Shown: positions 43,638 to 54,063 of the stretch, piece after piece
How the letters are laid out: every line of letters begins with the position of its first letter
How positions within the stretch are numbered: position 1 is the stretch's first letter
Origin: Haliotis asinina
Taxonomy: Eukaryota; Mollusca; Gastropoda; Lepetellida; Haliotidae
Assembly (NCBI RefSeq): GCF_037392515.1
Contig: NC_090290.1
Span: forward strand, 37,013,753-37,077,752
DNA length: 64,000 nt
Direction of reading: 5' to 3'
Position numbers and translations under genes: made by a program
The notes under the pieces: generated by a model
Told to the model about the DNA's origin: nothing
The model's database searches: none
The model's input: only the letters and a program-made list of their open reading frames with translations

Positions 43638-44887
43638 CGGAGCTGCACAAAGTGTTTCAGTTTCAGAGGCAATGGAAGAAAGTCCACACCGGACTGAACC
43701 CTCTGTCCTAAACAGTCCCGTACCTCAAAGCACGCCAGTTCCATCAAACTGCGTGGTGTACACACAAAGGTCTTCAGCTGTTCCATCTTTAGTTGCCATG
43801 CAGCCTCCGGAGCTCTTAGCGGCAGATCGTAAAGGTGGTCGTAGTCGTGGTCGTGGTCGTCAGCGTCGTCGTCTTCGTCATACATTTCCAACTCAAAAGT
43901 CGGGTCGTACCCTGCGTTGACGAACAGGTCCGTAATGTTCACGTTCCTTGCATAGAGCGCCATAATAAACGCTGTATGGTAGCCACTATTCATCGGCAAC
44001 ATGTCAACGTTGAGGTCGACAATGAGGAAGCGTACGACGTCGTAGAAGCCGTGTCTCACTGCCTGGTGTAATGGCGTCCATTCCCGCACATCTGGACTTT
44101 CGGGATCAGCCCCACGATAATGCAGGAGCTTGGCCATGTCAATATTTCGGTTATAAACTGCAACGAAAAAAGGAGTCTGTTCTCTCTCGTCTGTCGAGTT
44201 CACGTCAGCTCCAGCGTCAATGAGATCTCGCGCTATTTCAAGACATCCGTGACTTGCGGCAATGTGAAGAGGGGTTGTCCCGTTTTTGTCACACGAATTA
44301 ACATTAACGTTTTGCGTCACCAAGTACTGAACAATACCACGCTGTTTTTTGTCAACAGCCACTGAAAGCAGAGATAATTCTTGTTTCCCGATAGCCGTAT
44401 TAACGGATACCCCATGACCTATAAAATACCTAATAATGTCTAATCTCCCCTTATTAACAGCATACGATATTGGAGAAATTCCAGTTGCCTTCCAATCAAC
44501 ACCGTCTACTCCGTATTGTTCAACAAGACACTTGACAACGCTCACGCGACCCTCCAAACACGCTATATGAATGGGGAAGACGAAATTACATAGTTCTGTG
44601 TCATAGTTCGTTTCGTCTAAGCTGAACCCTAAATGGATCAAACATTTCACCATTTCAGCTTCCCCACACTGGGCCGCTACCCCCACAGGAAAATAATCCT
44701 GGCGTTTCACGGAGGAGTGACAAAACCGACGATAATAAGCCGGGGGGTACATGTGTTTTGACTGAACATACCGCTTCACGGCGCACAGGTCGCCCCGTCT
44801 GATCAACGCGTTGAGTTTGGCTATATGTTGGTAATCTTTATCTGTGATCTGTGTTACTTCTGTTGTTGAATTGCCTTCTGTGAACAT
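43589..44887 (-). CDS. ankyrin-repeat protein with SOCS-box-like C-terminus (ASB-like)
   Basis: Single intronless open frame of 432 codons. After a roughly 45-residue N-terminus come about seven ankyrin repeats (residues about 65-310). The clearest are NGTTPLHIAASHGCLEIARD, LIDAGADVNSTD and EWTPLHQAVRHGFYDVVRFL. An acidic stretch (MYDEDDDADDHDHDYDH) follows. Then RSLMELACFEVRDCLGQR with LPLPLKLKHF looks like a SOCS box (known pattern SL..LC...IR..L...LPLP..LK..). ASB proteins are substrate receptors of Cullin-5 E3 ligases in the cytosol; that role is inferred for this protein. The last 15 or so codons and the TAG come from the first unit of the adjacent 65-bp minisatellite, so the natural terminus may have been altered. 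A TATA-like box lies about 150 bp upstream. Confidence 0.82.
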   Translation of the reverse strand: MFTEGNSTTEVTQITDKDYQHIAKLNALIRRGDLCAVKRYVQSKHMYPPAYYRRFCHSSVKRQDYFPVGVAAQCGEAEMVKCLIHLGFSLDETNYDTELCNFVFPIHIACLEGRVSVVKCLVEQYGVDGVDWKATGISPISYAVNKGRLDIIRYFIGHGVSVNTAIGKQELSLLSVAVDKKQRGIVQYLVTQNVNVNSCDKNGTTPLHIAASHGCLEIARDLIDAGADVNSTDEREQTPFFVAVYNRNIDMAKLLHYRGADPESPDVREWTPLHQAVRHGFYDVVRFLIVDLNVDMLPMNSGYHTAFIMALYARNVNITDLFVNAGYDPTFELEMYDEDDDADDHDHDYDHLYDLPLRAPEAAWQLKMEQLKTFVCTPRSLMELACFEVRDCLGQRVQSGVDFLPLPLKLKHFVQLRHVPCYHCKTGKRRKW

Positions 44888-45038
44888 ATTGATGAACTCT
44901 TAGTCTTGTATTTGTCTGTTAGGTTGGTATTTCCGCGTACACAGCCCACGTGAGTCATCACAACATACTGTCTTCCGGGAGAGCGCTGAGACGCGACATG
45001 CTGGGACAGCGAGGTTGATTTTATCGCTTAGTGTGAGC

Positions 45039-45046
45039 TATTTATA
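45039..45046 (-). promoter_or_regulatory. TATA box of the ankyrin/SOCS gene
   Basis: The minus strand reads CCCTATAAATAGC. It is about 150 bp before the ATG at 44887. Confidence 0.5.
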
Positions 45047-45099
45047 GGGCGTAGCGACAACGCGAGTGTTCTTTGTTCTCGCCCTAGCACCTTTCACTG

Positions 45100-45537
45100 T
45101 CACGTGTGCTGTTCGATTGCGCTATAAATAACCGTATCTTTTCATACTAAAGGATAAATGTTGAAACGTCGCTGAATTTGTTTCATAAACAGAAACATGT
45201 AATACATGCTATCAACATTAACACGACAAAGTATGTTTCAGTTAGAACATACGGCGATTTTGAGTTATTTCGTCTTATTTACTCTTTTCTAGAATAGAGT
45301 TGTACATTTCGCGAATATGAAAGAACATACAACGAGAAAAGAATGAAATGTCAATATTTTTATTGTTCACGCAAGGCTTGGCGCAGTTCGAGACAGTTAA
45401 TTATAACAGGAGACAGTTTCTTTTTATTATGTAACAAGTTTAATTTCATTTGCAATACGTTTACGAAAATAGACATGCAATTATTGATAGTCACTTTTCA
45501 GACCACAGACGTGTTTCCATATAGCCCACTTTCATAG
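45100..45537. other. intergenic, nothing recognised
   Basis: AT-rich sequence between the ankyrin/SOCS gene and a SINE cluster. No gene recognised. Confidence 0.4.
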
Positions 45538-45592
45538 CAGCAGCAGCAGTACTTCGTAGTAGTTGTAGTAGTAGTAGTAGACGTAGTCGTAG
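45538..45592. repeat. CAG/GTA trinucleotide repeat
   Basis: GCAGCAGCAG followed by GTAGTAGTAGTAG. Confidence 0.85.
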
Positions 45593-45598
45593 AAGAGG

Positions 45599-45703
45599 GA
45601 GTGAGTTTAGTTTTACGCCGCACTCAGCAATATTCCAGCTATATGGCGGCAGTCTGTAAATAATCGAGTCTAAACCAGATACTCCAGTGATCAAACAGCA
45701 TCT
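45599..45703 (-). mobile_element. SINE family 2, 3' part
   Basis: TTTAGTTTTACGCCGCACTC, AATATTCCAGCTATATGGCG, AATCGAGTCTAAACCAGAT. 5'-truncated. Confidence 0.82.
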
Positions 45704-45708
45704 TCACG

Positions 45709-45862
45709 GATTGAGTTTAGTTTGGTGTCAGCAATATTTCAGCAATATCACGGCGTGGGCACCGGAAATGGGCTTCACACATTGTAACCATGTGGGGAAT
45801 CAAACCCGGGTCTTCAGCGTGACGAGCCAACCCTTGAACCACATGGCTATCCTACCGCTCCA
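45709..45862 (-). mobile_element. tRNA-derived SINE (family 1)
   Basis: AGCAATATCACGGCGTGGGC, GGGCTTCACACATTGTAACC, CAAACCCGGGTCTTCAGCG, CCACATGGCTATCCTACCG. Confidence 0.82.
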
Positions 45863-45904
45863 AGAGGAGAGGAAGAAGGAGAAGAAGATTTATTTGTTCT
45901 AAAA

Positions 45905-45910
45905 TTTATT
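45905..45910 (-). terminator. polyadenylation signal of peptide gene C
   Basis: Minus-strand AATAAA, about 45 nt after the TGA. Confidence 0.55.
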
Positions 45911-45952
45911 TAATATATTTCCTCTGAGCTGTGCAGGAGACCTCCCCAGCGT

Positions 45953-47685
45953 TCATCCTGGGGGTGGTGGCGGTGGCGGCGGTGGTGGCGGCGGCCCTCC
46001 ATTGTTGCCAAAACCAAGGATGCTGTTCAACGAACTTACACCTGAAAAACATATTCGTGAAATCTCTGTGATTACTAGTATTCCTGCCACTTTCATACTG
46101 TAGCTGCAGTGTGCTGGTTGTCATCTTTTGACTAGAAACAGATTATTTTCTCTTTCACACATATTCATGTTACATTCACTTCTACAGAAATACTTAAATA
46201 AGAAAGGTATCAATTTGTATGTTCTCTTTGTAGATTTTGTAAAGGCTTTCGGGTATGTTCACAGGAAAAGTTATGGATCTTATAAATAATCATTCCTTAA
46301 GCAATAAAATGAGTAAACTTTTAAGAAGTTTAAATGATAAAGTAAAGATGTGTGTGAGAAAGAATATCTGAAACTTTTGAGCGCCACATAGGAGTAAGAC
46401 AAGGTTGTATCTTGAGCCCATTTTTATTTTCTTTCTTTATCACTGAACTTGCAATGCAGATTCATGAAAACTGTTCAAGCGGTACTCAGTTACATCCAGA
46501 TTATAGTACAGCCATTTCTTCTAATACTTGCTGATGATGTCATACTTTTCTCTTTCCTCGGATTACAAACAGAAATACACGAATTACAAAAATACTGCAA
46601 TGAATGGAAACTAAAGAAAACGAAATAATAGTGTTCAAGAATGAAGGTAAACTTGCTGCATAAGCGAAATGGACTTTTTTTGTTTGTTTATAAACATATT
46701 TTTATTCATAAAAATATAAACAACATGAATGCGGATTGGCACAACAAGCCAAAGGCTTATGTATCTCCATTTATTATAACATAATACAATCAAACATTTA
46801 TACAGTACAGAGGCAATGAACAATGAATTATTTCAGAAAAACAAAAACAAAAATATGAAGGTGAAATGATAGACTCAAAGTGCTACGTCTTATACATGCC
46901 TAAGACTTTATTTTACAAACCACCTATCGTGGTCCTTACATGTGAGAAATGCATCGATAACTGATATTAGATATATTTATATTTTAGGTGACTTGCCAAC
47001 TATATATGGTTCTGAGGTATGGGGACTCCAAACACTTGATCCGCACGATAAAATACATTTTAGGCAAATAAAGGATTTCACGAAAGTTACTACTTCAGAT
47101 ATGATGCTTTATGGTGAATGTGTTAGATTTCCGTTATTTGTTAAATCAAATATAAAAGTACTAAAATATTGTTAAAAATCTTACATATGCCATCTTACAG
47201 ATTACCCCCAATAGTGTTACAATATGATGACCTTTTTTATAGAAGTGGAAAGCTTTACTGGGTTACTGACGTTAAAGATTTCCTATTTTCTACATTTTTC
47301 GGTAATATATGGATAGAACAGTGCATAGACCCACATCAAGATATCTCATATCCATCAAACAAAAGTTACAAGTTATATATCTAGAGACTTGGTCTGACCA
47401 ATTACCTGTGTCAAATAAATGTCTTTTTTTTTTTTGTTTCGTTTTTTTTCAGTCAAGATATAACCTTGTGTTGCAGTTACATAGATTGATAAAGTCACTG
47501 AAAACCGTATTCGCATGGATAGGCAACTTCGCTTTTCAGTGTTGACCCCAGCATCATTATCTACTAAATGATATATATATATATATATATACATACATAC
47601 ATACATACATACATACATACATACATACATACATACATACATACATACATACATACATACATACATACATACATACATACATACA

Positions 47686-47716
<31 letters not shown>

Positions 47717-49262
47717 TGTTTTCCTTTCCCACACTATAGTCATTTCATGGCTTAAGGGGCCCGAATGTATGGTTGCCACTACGATCCATACACGCACTAT
47801 CATCGCCTCTATCAGCAGATAGGTATGAGAATATGAGGAATGACTCACCACAGAACTCAATCGTGAATATGCGGACACATTTCCCACCGTCTTTACACTC
47901 CTTTTTACACTTCTCTGAAACATACAATTTTTCAATTTTTATACAGCAGACACGAAAGATATACAATGATGGCAGCCAGACACTGTCACAAACACACGCG
48001 CGGACACACAAACGTATGCAAGTGATATTTGCATACACACGCACTCACGCAAGCCAGACACACAGAGCATCAGAGAACTTGATTTAGATTCACGTCTATA
48101 ACTATCTATACTTATTTTCTGTTTCGAGATGATAACCTCTGTAACGTCGAGACCAGTGAAGGTTCGGGGTAGAACAGGTCTTCAGCAACCCATGCTTGCC
48201 ACAAGAGGCCATTGTGCATGTCGTAAGAGGCGACTAACGGGCTCAGAAGACCAGGCTAGCTGACACATGTCATCCGTTTCCAACTGCGCAGGTCGATTCT
48301 CATGCTGCTGATCACTATATTGTCTGGTCCAGACTCGATTATATACAGGACGCCACCATACAGCTGCAATATTGCTGAGAGCGGCGTACAACTATACTCA
48401 CTCACTCACTGTAACGTCGACTTTGACCATGCCATACTAAAACGCCTTGGTCCTACGTGAAGACGGTGCCTCGTGCTGACAGTGAGTGGGTAGCGTCAGG
48501 GTTTGTCTGTCGAGTGACATTAAAACTTCGGCTGTATTTCATTCACATACTGAACAGTAAAAGAAACCCAAATCAGGTTTTCGTCATGCTTTTAAAATAG
48601 ATGATACAAACATGGACGCTTACGTTTATGAGATTTTATTTTTTTGAAAATTGCGTTTCTTTTGCTGTTTAGTATGTACAGCTAATGATAATATAAATAC
48701 ATTTCGAAAGCACGTGTCGTTGCACCTTTGTTATCAATTTCAATAAAAAAGATGTTAAAAGAGTAACAACATATTTCGTGAAAACGTCTTGACCTTTCAC
48801 AATAAAGATACTGTCATCCACAAAACTCTTGTCTACGTGTGTATTAATTCTAAATGCCCTTCAAAGATGTTCCTTAATAACCCGGAAATCATTGGAATAG
48901 TGCTTGTTGTCATTCTTAGATCACCGAATCGGTTTTCTCAAAAAACGGTTCCATTATGACCACATCAGGATCGACCCTCCCGTACTCACTTGTGTCGCAT
49001 GTTGCCAGTGTGACACACAGTAGGAGAATCAACAACGTCTGGAACATGACCCACTGAAATCACAACGTCAGAGTCTAAACGGTATGAAATGTTTCATAGT
49101 AACGCGAGATGTTTGATTTATGTACCCAAACTGAGAACACGATCCCTTTGTATGCACATGTTCCTGTGTTAGCATGATGTCCACAAGTGCGCCTGTAAAC
49201 AACATCTTCTCGAGACCAGGGAGTTAACTGATAAATTCCACCTTCCAGACCGGGCACTTACC
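45953..49262 (-). CDS. small secreted half-EGF peptide, locus C (proline tail)
   Basis: Three coding exons join in frame to give 70 residues: 49047-48990 (58 nt), 47914-47849 (66 nt) and 46041-45953 (89 nt). Exon 1 follows the acceptor ATTTCAG and encodes the signal peptide MFQTLLILLLCVTLATCDT, ending A|GTGAGT. Exon 2 encodes KCKKECKDGGKC then VRIFTIEFC, i.e. C-x3-C-x5-C-x8-C, the spacing of cysteines 1-4 of an EGF domain including the GG before Cys3; it ends G|GTGAGT. Exon 3 encodes GVSSLNSILGFGNNGG, twelve prolines, Gly, then TGA. All introns are phase 1. AATAAA lies just beyond (45910-45905). A short leader exon ends at the strong donor GGGAG|GTAAGTG (49262). Not a named family. Secretion is well supported; function is unknown. 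A dead LINE fragment and microsatellites sit in intron 2. Confidence 0.7.
46195..47400 (+). pseudogene. degenerate LINE reverse transcriptase in intron 2 of peptide gene C
   Basis: Reads in broken frames: LYVLFVDFVKAFGYVHR near 46210, GVRQGCILSPFLFSFF near 46390, LADDVILFSFLG near 46530, then after an unrelated roughly 250-bp insertion IYGSEVWGLQTLD near 47005 and MLYGECVRFPL near 47110. These are RT core and C-terminal landmarks of a non-LTR element. It is dead. Confidence 0.75.
47566..47715. repeat. TA then CATA microsatellite
   Basis: About 20 bp of TATATA followed by about 125 bp of CATA tetranucleotides. Confidence 0.97.
48152..48412 (+). mobile_element. SINE family 2
   Basis: GTGAAGGTTCGGGGTAGAAC, TGTCGTAAGAGGCGACTAAC, TTGTCTGGTCCAGACTCGAT, ending with ACTC repeats. 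In intron 1 of peptide gene C. Confidence 0.85.
48548..48676. mobile_element. Tc1-like MITE (copy 2 of 3)
   Basis: Left CATACTGAACAGTAAAAGAA, right complement CATACTAAACAGCAAAAGAA. About 128 bp. In intron 1 of peptide gene C. Confidence 0.78.
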
Positions 49263-49302
49263 TCCCTTGACTCGAAGAAGATGAAAAACAACATTTTTCA
49301 CT

Positions 49303-49325
49303 TTTATGTGAATTATATTTTTGCA
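49303..49325 (-). promoter_or_regulatory. putative TATA element of peptide gene C
   Basis: Minus-strand CATAAA (49308-49303) within AATTCACATAAAAGTG resembles the TATA context of gene A (ATTCACGCATAAAGTC). It lies about 40 nt before the leader-exon donor, close to the roughly 50 nt in genes A and B. Confidence 0.4.
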
Positions 49326-49417
49326 AAGATTATTGTGTATCCCCAGGAGAAATGTTCAACATGTAATCCGCCACAGACAAGCCTGTGTGTGTGACTGAAT
49401 AAGTTTCAAGCTTGCGT

Positions 49418-49585
49418 GAGTGACCGAATGAGTTTAGTTTTAAGCCGCTTTTAGCCGTATTCCAGCAACATCAAGTCGGAGTCACCAGAAACGAGAATCA
49501 CACATTGTACTCATGTGGGTAATCGAACTCGGGTCTTCGGCGTGAAAAGCGAACGCTCTAATCAGCTGGCTACTCCACCGCCCTG
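49418..49585 (-). mobile_element. tRNA-derived SINE (family 1)
   Basis: TTTAGTTTTAAGCCGCTTTT, GGTAATCGAACTCGGGTCTT, CTAATCAGCTGGCTACTCC. Confidence 0.83.
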
Positions 49586-49589
49586 ACAA

Positions 49590-50790
49590 GTCTGTGTACA
49601 TATTATTGTTCATGATAACATCACTTAAGAGGTAAACAATTCTCAAATGTCTGTTGAAACAACTATTCACGTAAACGTAAGTACGTGTATACTGCCAGAA
49701 AGCTTGTGCTTGTTACTTGTACGGTTTTCTCTCTAGTACTATTTGTTAAAAATATTCAATATGTAAACTAGCGTTTGTGAAAATAAAAATGGGAGGACGT
49801 TTACATTCGTTATCCTAATCCGTAAATTTAACCATGTGCTAAAATTAAATAATTAAAATTAAGCAATTAATTAACATCACAGTTAATGTTCAACATCGTG
49901 GAAGCATTAAATACAGCCTTACCCCAGCAACGATTCTGTCCTGTGTGAGCCATATATTTCCTTGAACATGTAAACTAGAACCATATGGTTCTTATAATCA
50001 ATTATCATGTATTGTTGCTAATGTCCCCAACACCAACGCACATTGTCCTGGTTGTAAGACGTGTTTAATGGGGAGACTCAGGTAGCTATAAAGAGTTGAA
50101 TGACTATCCGCTTAATAATAAAAAGCTTCGTATTTACTCGCTTCTTTCCGTGACCTACGAATTGTACGCCATTATTGCCAAGAATCGCACCAAACCAATC
50201 AAATCGCGCGTAGGAAATGGTGGCACCGTCCAACTTTGAAAAATGCAAATTACGTTTTAAACATAAACTTTGAACTAAATGATCAGGTACTTTCAACACT
50301 GAAACAAATTTACGAAGGGAATGCCTGTATTGCTGTTCTGCCCACGGGATGTAGGATATTCAAGGAGCAGCCATGTTTGGAAATTCAGAGTTATCGTTCC
50401 TTCGTAATAGTATTAGACTAATTTCACCTTTATGGCCGTTTGCGCTTAGACAGAGTCTAGTAGTAAACATGGCCATGGGAGGGTTACGGGACGTCAACTA
50501 TTAAGAACTTTGCTTGGATGAGTTTGCAAATGATGAACGTTCCAATGAAACATATTCCATATCAACTTGCCGGCCAGGAGGATTGGTGATTAGAGCTCAC
50601 CTGATCAGGGAACTGGGTGACAGATGTTCATCACTTACCTGCAGCCTAAGTGACATGCATTCCTCTAAGTTCTTGCATGTCCTACTACCCCAAACGGTGT
50701 GAAAAAAGCGACACAATGCGGTTTAGTGACTAACTGTAAGGCTAGCACTGCAGTTGGGCTGTTGGTGAAGAGAGCTGTAGCCTTCCACTC
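49590..50790. other. intergenic, nothing recognised
   Basis: No gene or repeat family recognised. Confidence 0.4.
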
Positions 50791-50796
50791 GTCCCC

Positions 50797-51058
50797 GAGC
50801 ATGCTGTCAGTGACGGGCGGATCCTTGCCGAGCATGCTGTCAGTGACGTGCGGATCCATGCCGAGCATGCTGTCAGTGACGTGCGGATCCATGCCGAGCA
50901 TGCTGTCAGTGACGTGCAGGTCCATGCCGAGCATGCTGTCAGTGACGTGCGGATCCATGCCGAGCATGCTGTCAGTGACGTGCGGATCCATGCCGAGCAT
51001 GCTGTCAGTGACGTGCAGGTCCATGCCGAGCATGCTGTCAGTGACGTGCGGATCCATG
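50797..51058. repeat. 33-bp minisatellite
   Basis: Eight units: GAGCATGCTGTCAGTGACGT, GCGGATCCATGCC. Units alternate between CGGATCC and CAGGTCC variants. 33 bp is 11 codons, so three frames stay open; none is supported as a gene. Confidence 0.95.
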
Positions 51059-51129
51059 GCATATATCATGCTCCACCCGGTGACACCATCACCATGGCGA
51101 CATGCATGCAACAGAGGAACCACGAACGA

Positions 51130-52172
51130 CCGGGTATATTGAGTGAGTGAGTGAGTGAGTAAGGTTTTACCCTTTATCCACAAGGTTAACGACTGTTCCC
51201 CATCCTGTCTTAGTAAGTGCCACTATGCAACAGAGGAACCACGAACGACCGGGTATATTGAGTGAGTGAGTGAGTGAGTAAGGTTTTACCCTTTATCCAC
51301 AAGGCTACCGACTGTTCCCCATCCTGTCTTAGTAAGTGCCACTAAGCAACAGAAGAACCACGAACGACCGGGTATATTGAGTGAGTGAGTGAGTAAGGTT
51401 TTACCCTTTATCCACAAGGTTAACGAGTGTTCCCCATCCTGTCTTAGTAAGTGCCACTATGCAACAGAAGAACCACGAACGACCGGGTATATTGAGTGAG
51501 TGAGTGAGTGAGTGAGTGACTAAGGTTTTACCCTTTATCCACAAGGCTACCGACTGTTCCCCATCCTGTCTTAGTAAGTGCCACTAAGCAACAGAAGAAC
51601 CACGAACGACCGGGTATATTGAGTGAGTGAGTGAGTGAGTAAGGTTTTACCCTTTATCCACAAGGTTAACGAGTGTTCCCCATCCTGTCTTAGTAAGTGC
51701 CACTATGCAACAGAAGAACCACGAACGACCGGGTATATTGAGTGAGTGAGTGAGTAAGGTTTTACCCTTTATCCACAAGGTTAACGACTGTTCCCCATCC
51801 TGTCTTAGTAAGTGCCACTATGCAACAGAAGAACCACGAACGACCGGGTATATTGAGTGAGTGAGTGAGTGAGTGACTAAGGTTTTACCCTTTATCCACA
51901 AGGCTACCGACTGTTCCCCATCCTGTCTTAGTAAGTGCCACTAAGCAACAGAAGAACCACGAACGACCGGGTATATTGAGTGAGTGAGTGAGTGACTAAG
52001 GTTTTACCCTTTATCCACAAGGTTAACGAGTGTTCCCCATCCTGTCTTAGTAAGTGCCACTATGCAACAGAAGAACCACGAACGACCGGGTATATTGAGT
52101 GAGTGAGTGAGTGAGTAAGGTTTTACCCTTTATCCACAAGGCTACCGACTGTTCCCCATCCTGTCTTAGTAA
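51130..52172. repeat. roughly 118-bp tandem array with two alternating unit types
   Basis: About nine units carrying a GAGT run of variable length, then TAAGGTTTTACCCTTTATCC, ACAAGG, a type-specific block, CTGTTCCCCATCCTGTCTTA, GTAAGTGCCACTA and CAACAGAAGAACCACGAACG. Type A has GGTTAACG with CTATGC; type B has GGCTACCG with CTAAGC. Order is A B A B A A B A B. Confidence 0.93.
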
Positions 52173-52184
52173 GAGAGGACAGAC

Positions 52185-52325
52185 GTGGTTCACTTTATCA
52201 TAATACAATTCAGACCATGGCCGGTGATAAAACGCGGGTTTAAAACGATGATCTTATATAGGAAATCGAACCCGAACACTCGGCGTGACGAGGTAATGCA
52301 GAAACCACTCAACCACCCTATCACT
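52185..52325 (-). mobile_element. degenerate tRNA-derived SINE (family 1)
   Basis: GAAATCGAACCCGAACACTC, GCGTGACGAGG, AACCACTCAACCACCCTATC. Confidence 0.6.
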
Positions 52326-52473
52326 TTCATATAAAATCTAAAATGCGTGACAGCCACAGTAGTCGTGTGGGTATAAGCTTGTTGTCGTCAGGGTTCGATT
52401 ATCAATATTATACAACGCATCATCTTTCTCATTTCTTGTATGTAACTGTCCAGTCAGCGCCTCTTTTTACAGA

Positions 52474-52733
52474 CCGGGATCCGGGGTAGAATAGGCCTTC
52501 AGCAACCCATGCTTGCCATAAAAGGCAACTATGCTTGTCGTAAGAGGCCGCTAACGGAATCGGGTTTTCAGGCTCGCTGACGTGGCTGACACAACATGTC
52601 ATTAGTTCCTACTTGCGCAGATCGATGCTCATGTTGTTGATCACTGGATTGTCTGGACCAGACTTGATTATTTACAGACCTCCGACATATAGCTGGAATA
52701 TTGCTGAGTGCGGCGTAAACCTAAACTCACTCT
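52474..52733 (+). mobile_element. SINE family 2, near full length
   Basis: GGGGTAGAATAGGCCTTCAG, TGTCGTAAGAGGCCGCTAAC, TTGATCACTGGATTGTCTGG, GGAATATTGCTGAGTGCGGC. Confidence 0.85.
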
Positions 52734-52825
52734 CTAAGTCTCTTCTGCACCTCTTTTTAAACACGAACAGTGAACAAAGGAAATCTTTTTGCAGTAGTAC
52801 TTTACTTCAAACTCAGCGAGTTTCT

Positions 52826-52973
52826 TTAAATGCCGCTTTTAGCAATATTCCAGCATTATCCCGACTGGGAACACCAGAAATGGTCTTCACACATTGTACC
52901 CATGTGAGGAATCGAACCCAGGTCTTCAAAGTGACGAGCGAACGCTTTAGCCAGTAGGCTACACCGCCGCCCC
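52826..52973 (-). mobile_element. tRNA-derived SINE (family 1)
   Basis: AAATGCCGCTTTTAGCAATA, GAGGAATCGAACCCAGGTCT, CTTTAGCCAGTAGGCTACAC. Confidence 0.85.
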
Positions 52974-53279
52974 TAACTTCAAGGCGAATACATTCAAGGT
53001 CGATATGAAGTAAAACAGTCTATAATCTCATCGGCAACATCTTGTGTAACAACAGCAGTTACCGAAGGTATATGCTAACATTAACTATAATTTTCTCTTA
53101 TACATTCTCAGTGATATTACCATGCTTCGTCAGCTGTTACACATTGTCAACTGGGTATGTTCAATGCGTTTTGTCATAAATGTAACAACAATACATTAAG
53201 TTTAATTAAACAGTCTGTTCAGATGATTGGCCTACTTCATGGAGACTATATTGATATTTTGTCAATGAGTCTTTTGAAT

Positions 53280-53501
53280 TACAGTGGAAACTGTCTATTA
53301 TGGACTTGTCTAGCACCGACTCATTTGTCCGGATTGTAAGGCGGTCCAGAACAGAAATTGTTTTGTCCGTTACCTACACTTTCGTGCAACTTTTTTCAAG
53401 GTAAGAAAGCGGACAATCAACGGAAGACGACCACAGGGGGTAGTCGGAATTGTTGAGGAAACCGGATCGTACGGATTCCGGATTTGACAGATTTCACTGT
53501 A
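53280..53501. mobile_element. pogo/Tigger-like MITE
   Basis: Inverted ends: left TACAGTGGAAACTGTCTATT, right complement TACAGTGAAATCTGTCAAATC. About 220 bp with no coding capacity. The CAGTG(A/G)A terminus is typical of pogo-group elements (inference). Confidence 0.7.
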
Positions 53502-53696
53502 CATAATTTAGAAACAACACTCAATTTGCATCCTTAAGCTCTGCCTGTCGTAATTTTGTATAAATATATATCGATGTGCCTTACAAGGACATATATTTCA
53601 CTACTTCGTTTCATCTGCGATTGTTTAAAATATATTCAAGAGACACGTCCCCAAAACTAGCAAAAATATTTGTACAATCACTTTAAGATTTAAATA

Positions 53697-53950
53697 TCAC
53701 TCTCTAATAAGCGCCGGGTATGTTTTTCCATACATGTATTCTCCTTGATCCAAAATTAGATTTTTAAGGAATGGTCCTTTTAGTAAAAAAAATCATGTTC
53801 CCCATATGGCACAGGTAGATGGATATTATGTAATACGTCTCCAATAGACGCCGAGCCTCTAATAAGCGCCGGGCCTCTAATAAGCGCCGGGTCTCCAATG
53901 AGCGACGGGCCTTGAAGGCAAGTGATAAAATAAGCACCCGGTTCTTATTA
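53697..53950. mobile_element. MITE with CTCTAATAAGCGCCGGGT ends
   Basis: Left CTCTAATAAGCGCCGGGT at about 53700. The complement of the right end is CCTCTAATAAGAACCGGGTG. Internally the CCTCTAATAAGCGCCGGG motif is repeated about three times near 53855-53910. Confidence 0.65.
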
Positions 53951-54029
53951 GAGGAAGTACACTATAAACATTCTTAGCATCACGACACTGTGAAATAACA
54001 ACAAAGATGGCTTCATCTCTTAATGAGGT

Positions 54030-54035
54030 TTTATT
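54030..54035 (-). terminator. polyadenylation signal of peptide locus D
   Basis: Minus-strand AATAAA about 30 nt after the TAA of the acidic tail exon. Confidence 0.55.
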
Positions 54036-54063
54036 TCAGTACACCGGGCGCTGAAATGGGTCA

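Noticed and set aside
47373-47935. YVCM repeat frames on the minus strand
   Set aside because: CATA microsatellite. Only the short 47914-47849 part, with its own splice sites, is kept as an exon of peptide gene C.
49075-49257. 60-codon minus-strand open frame just upstream of the gene C signal exon
   Set aside because: It lies in the leader intron, reads through the leader donor region and has no domain or splice support.
50665-51183. 172-codon repeat protein on the minus strand and 147-codon one on the plus strand
   Set aside because: 33-bp minisatellite that stays open in several frames on both strands.
42991-52172. CRISPR-like arrays (regular repeats)
   Set aside because: The units are direct tandem repeats without unique spacers and the genome is eukaryotic.
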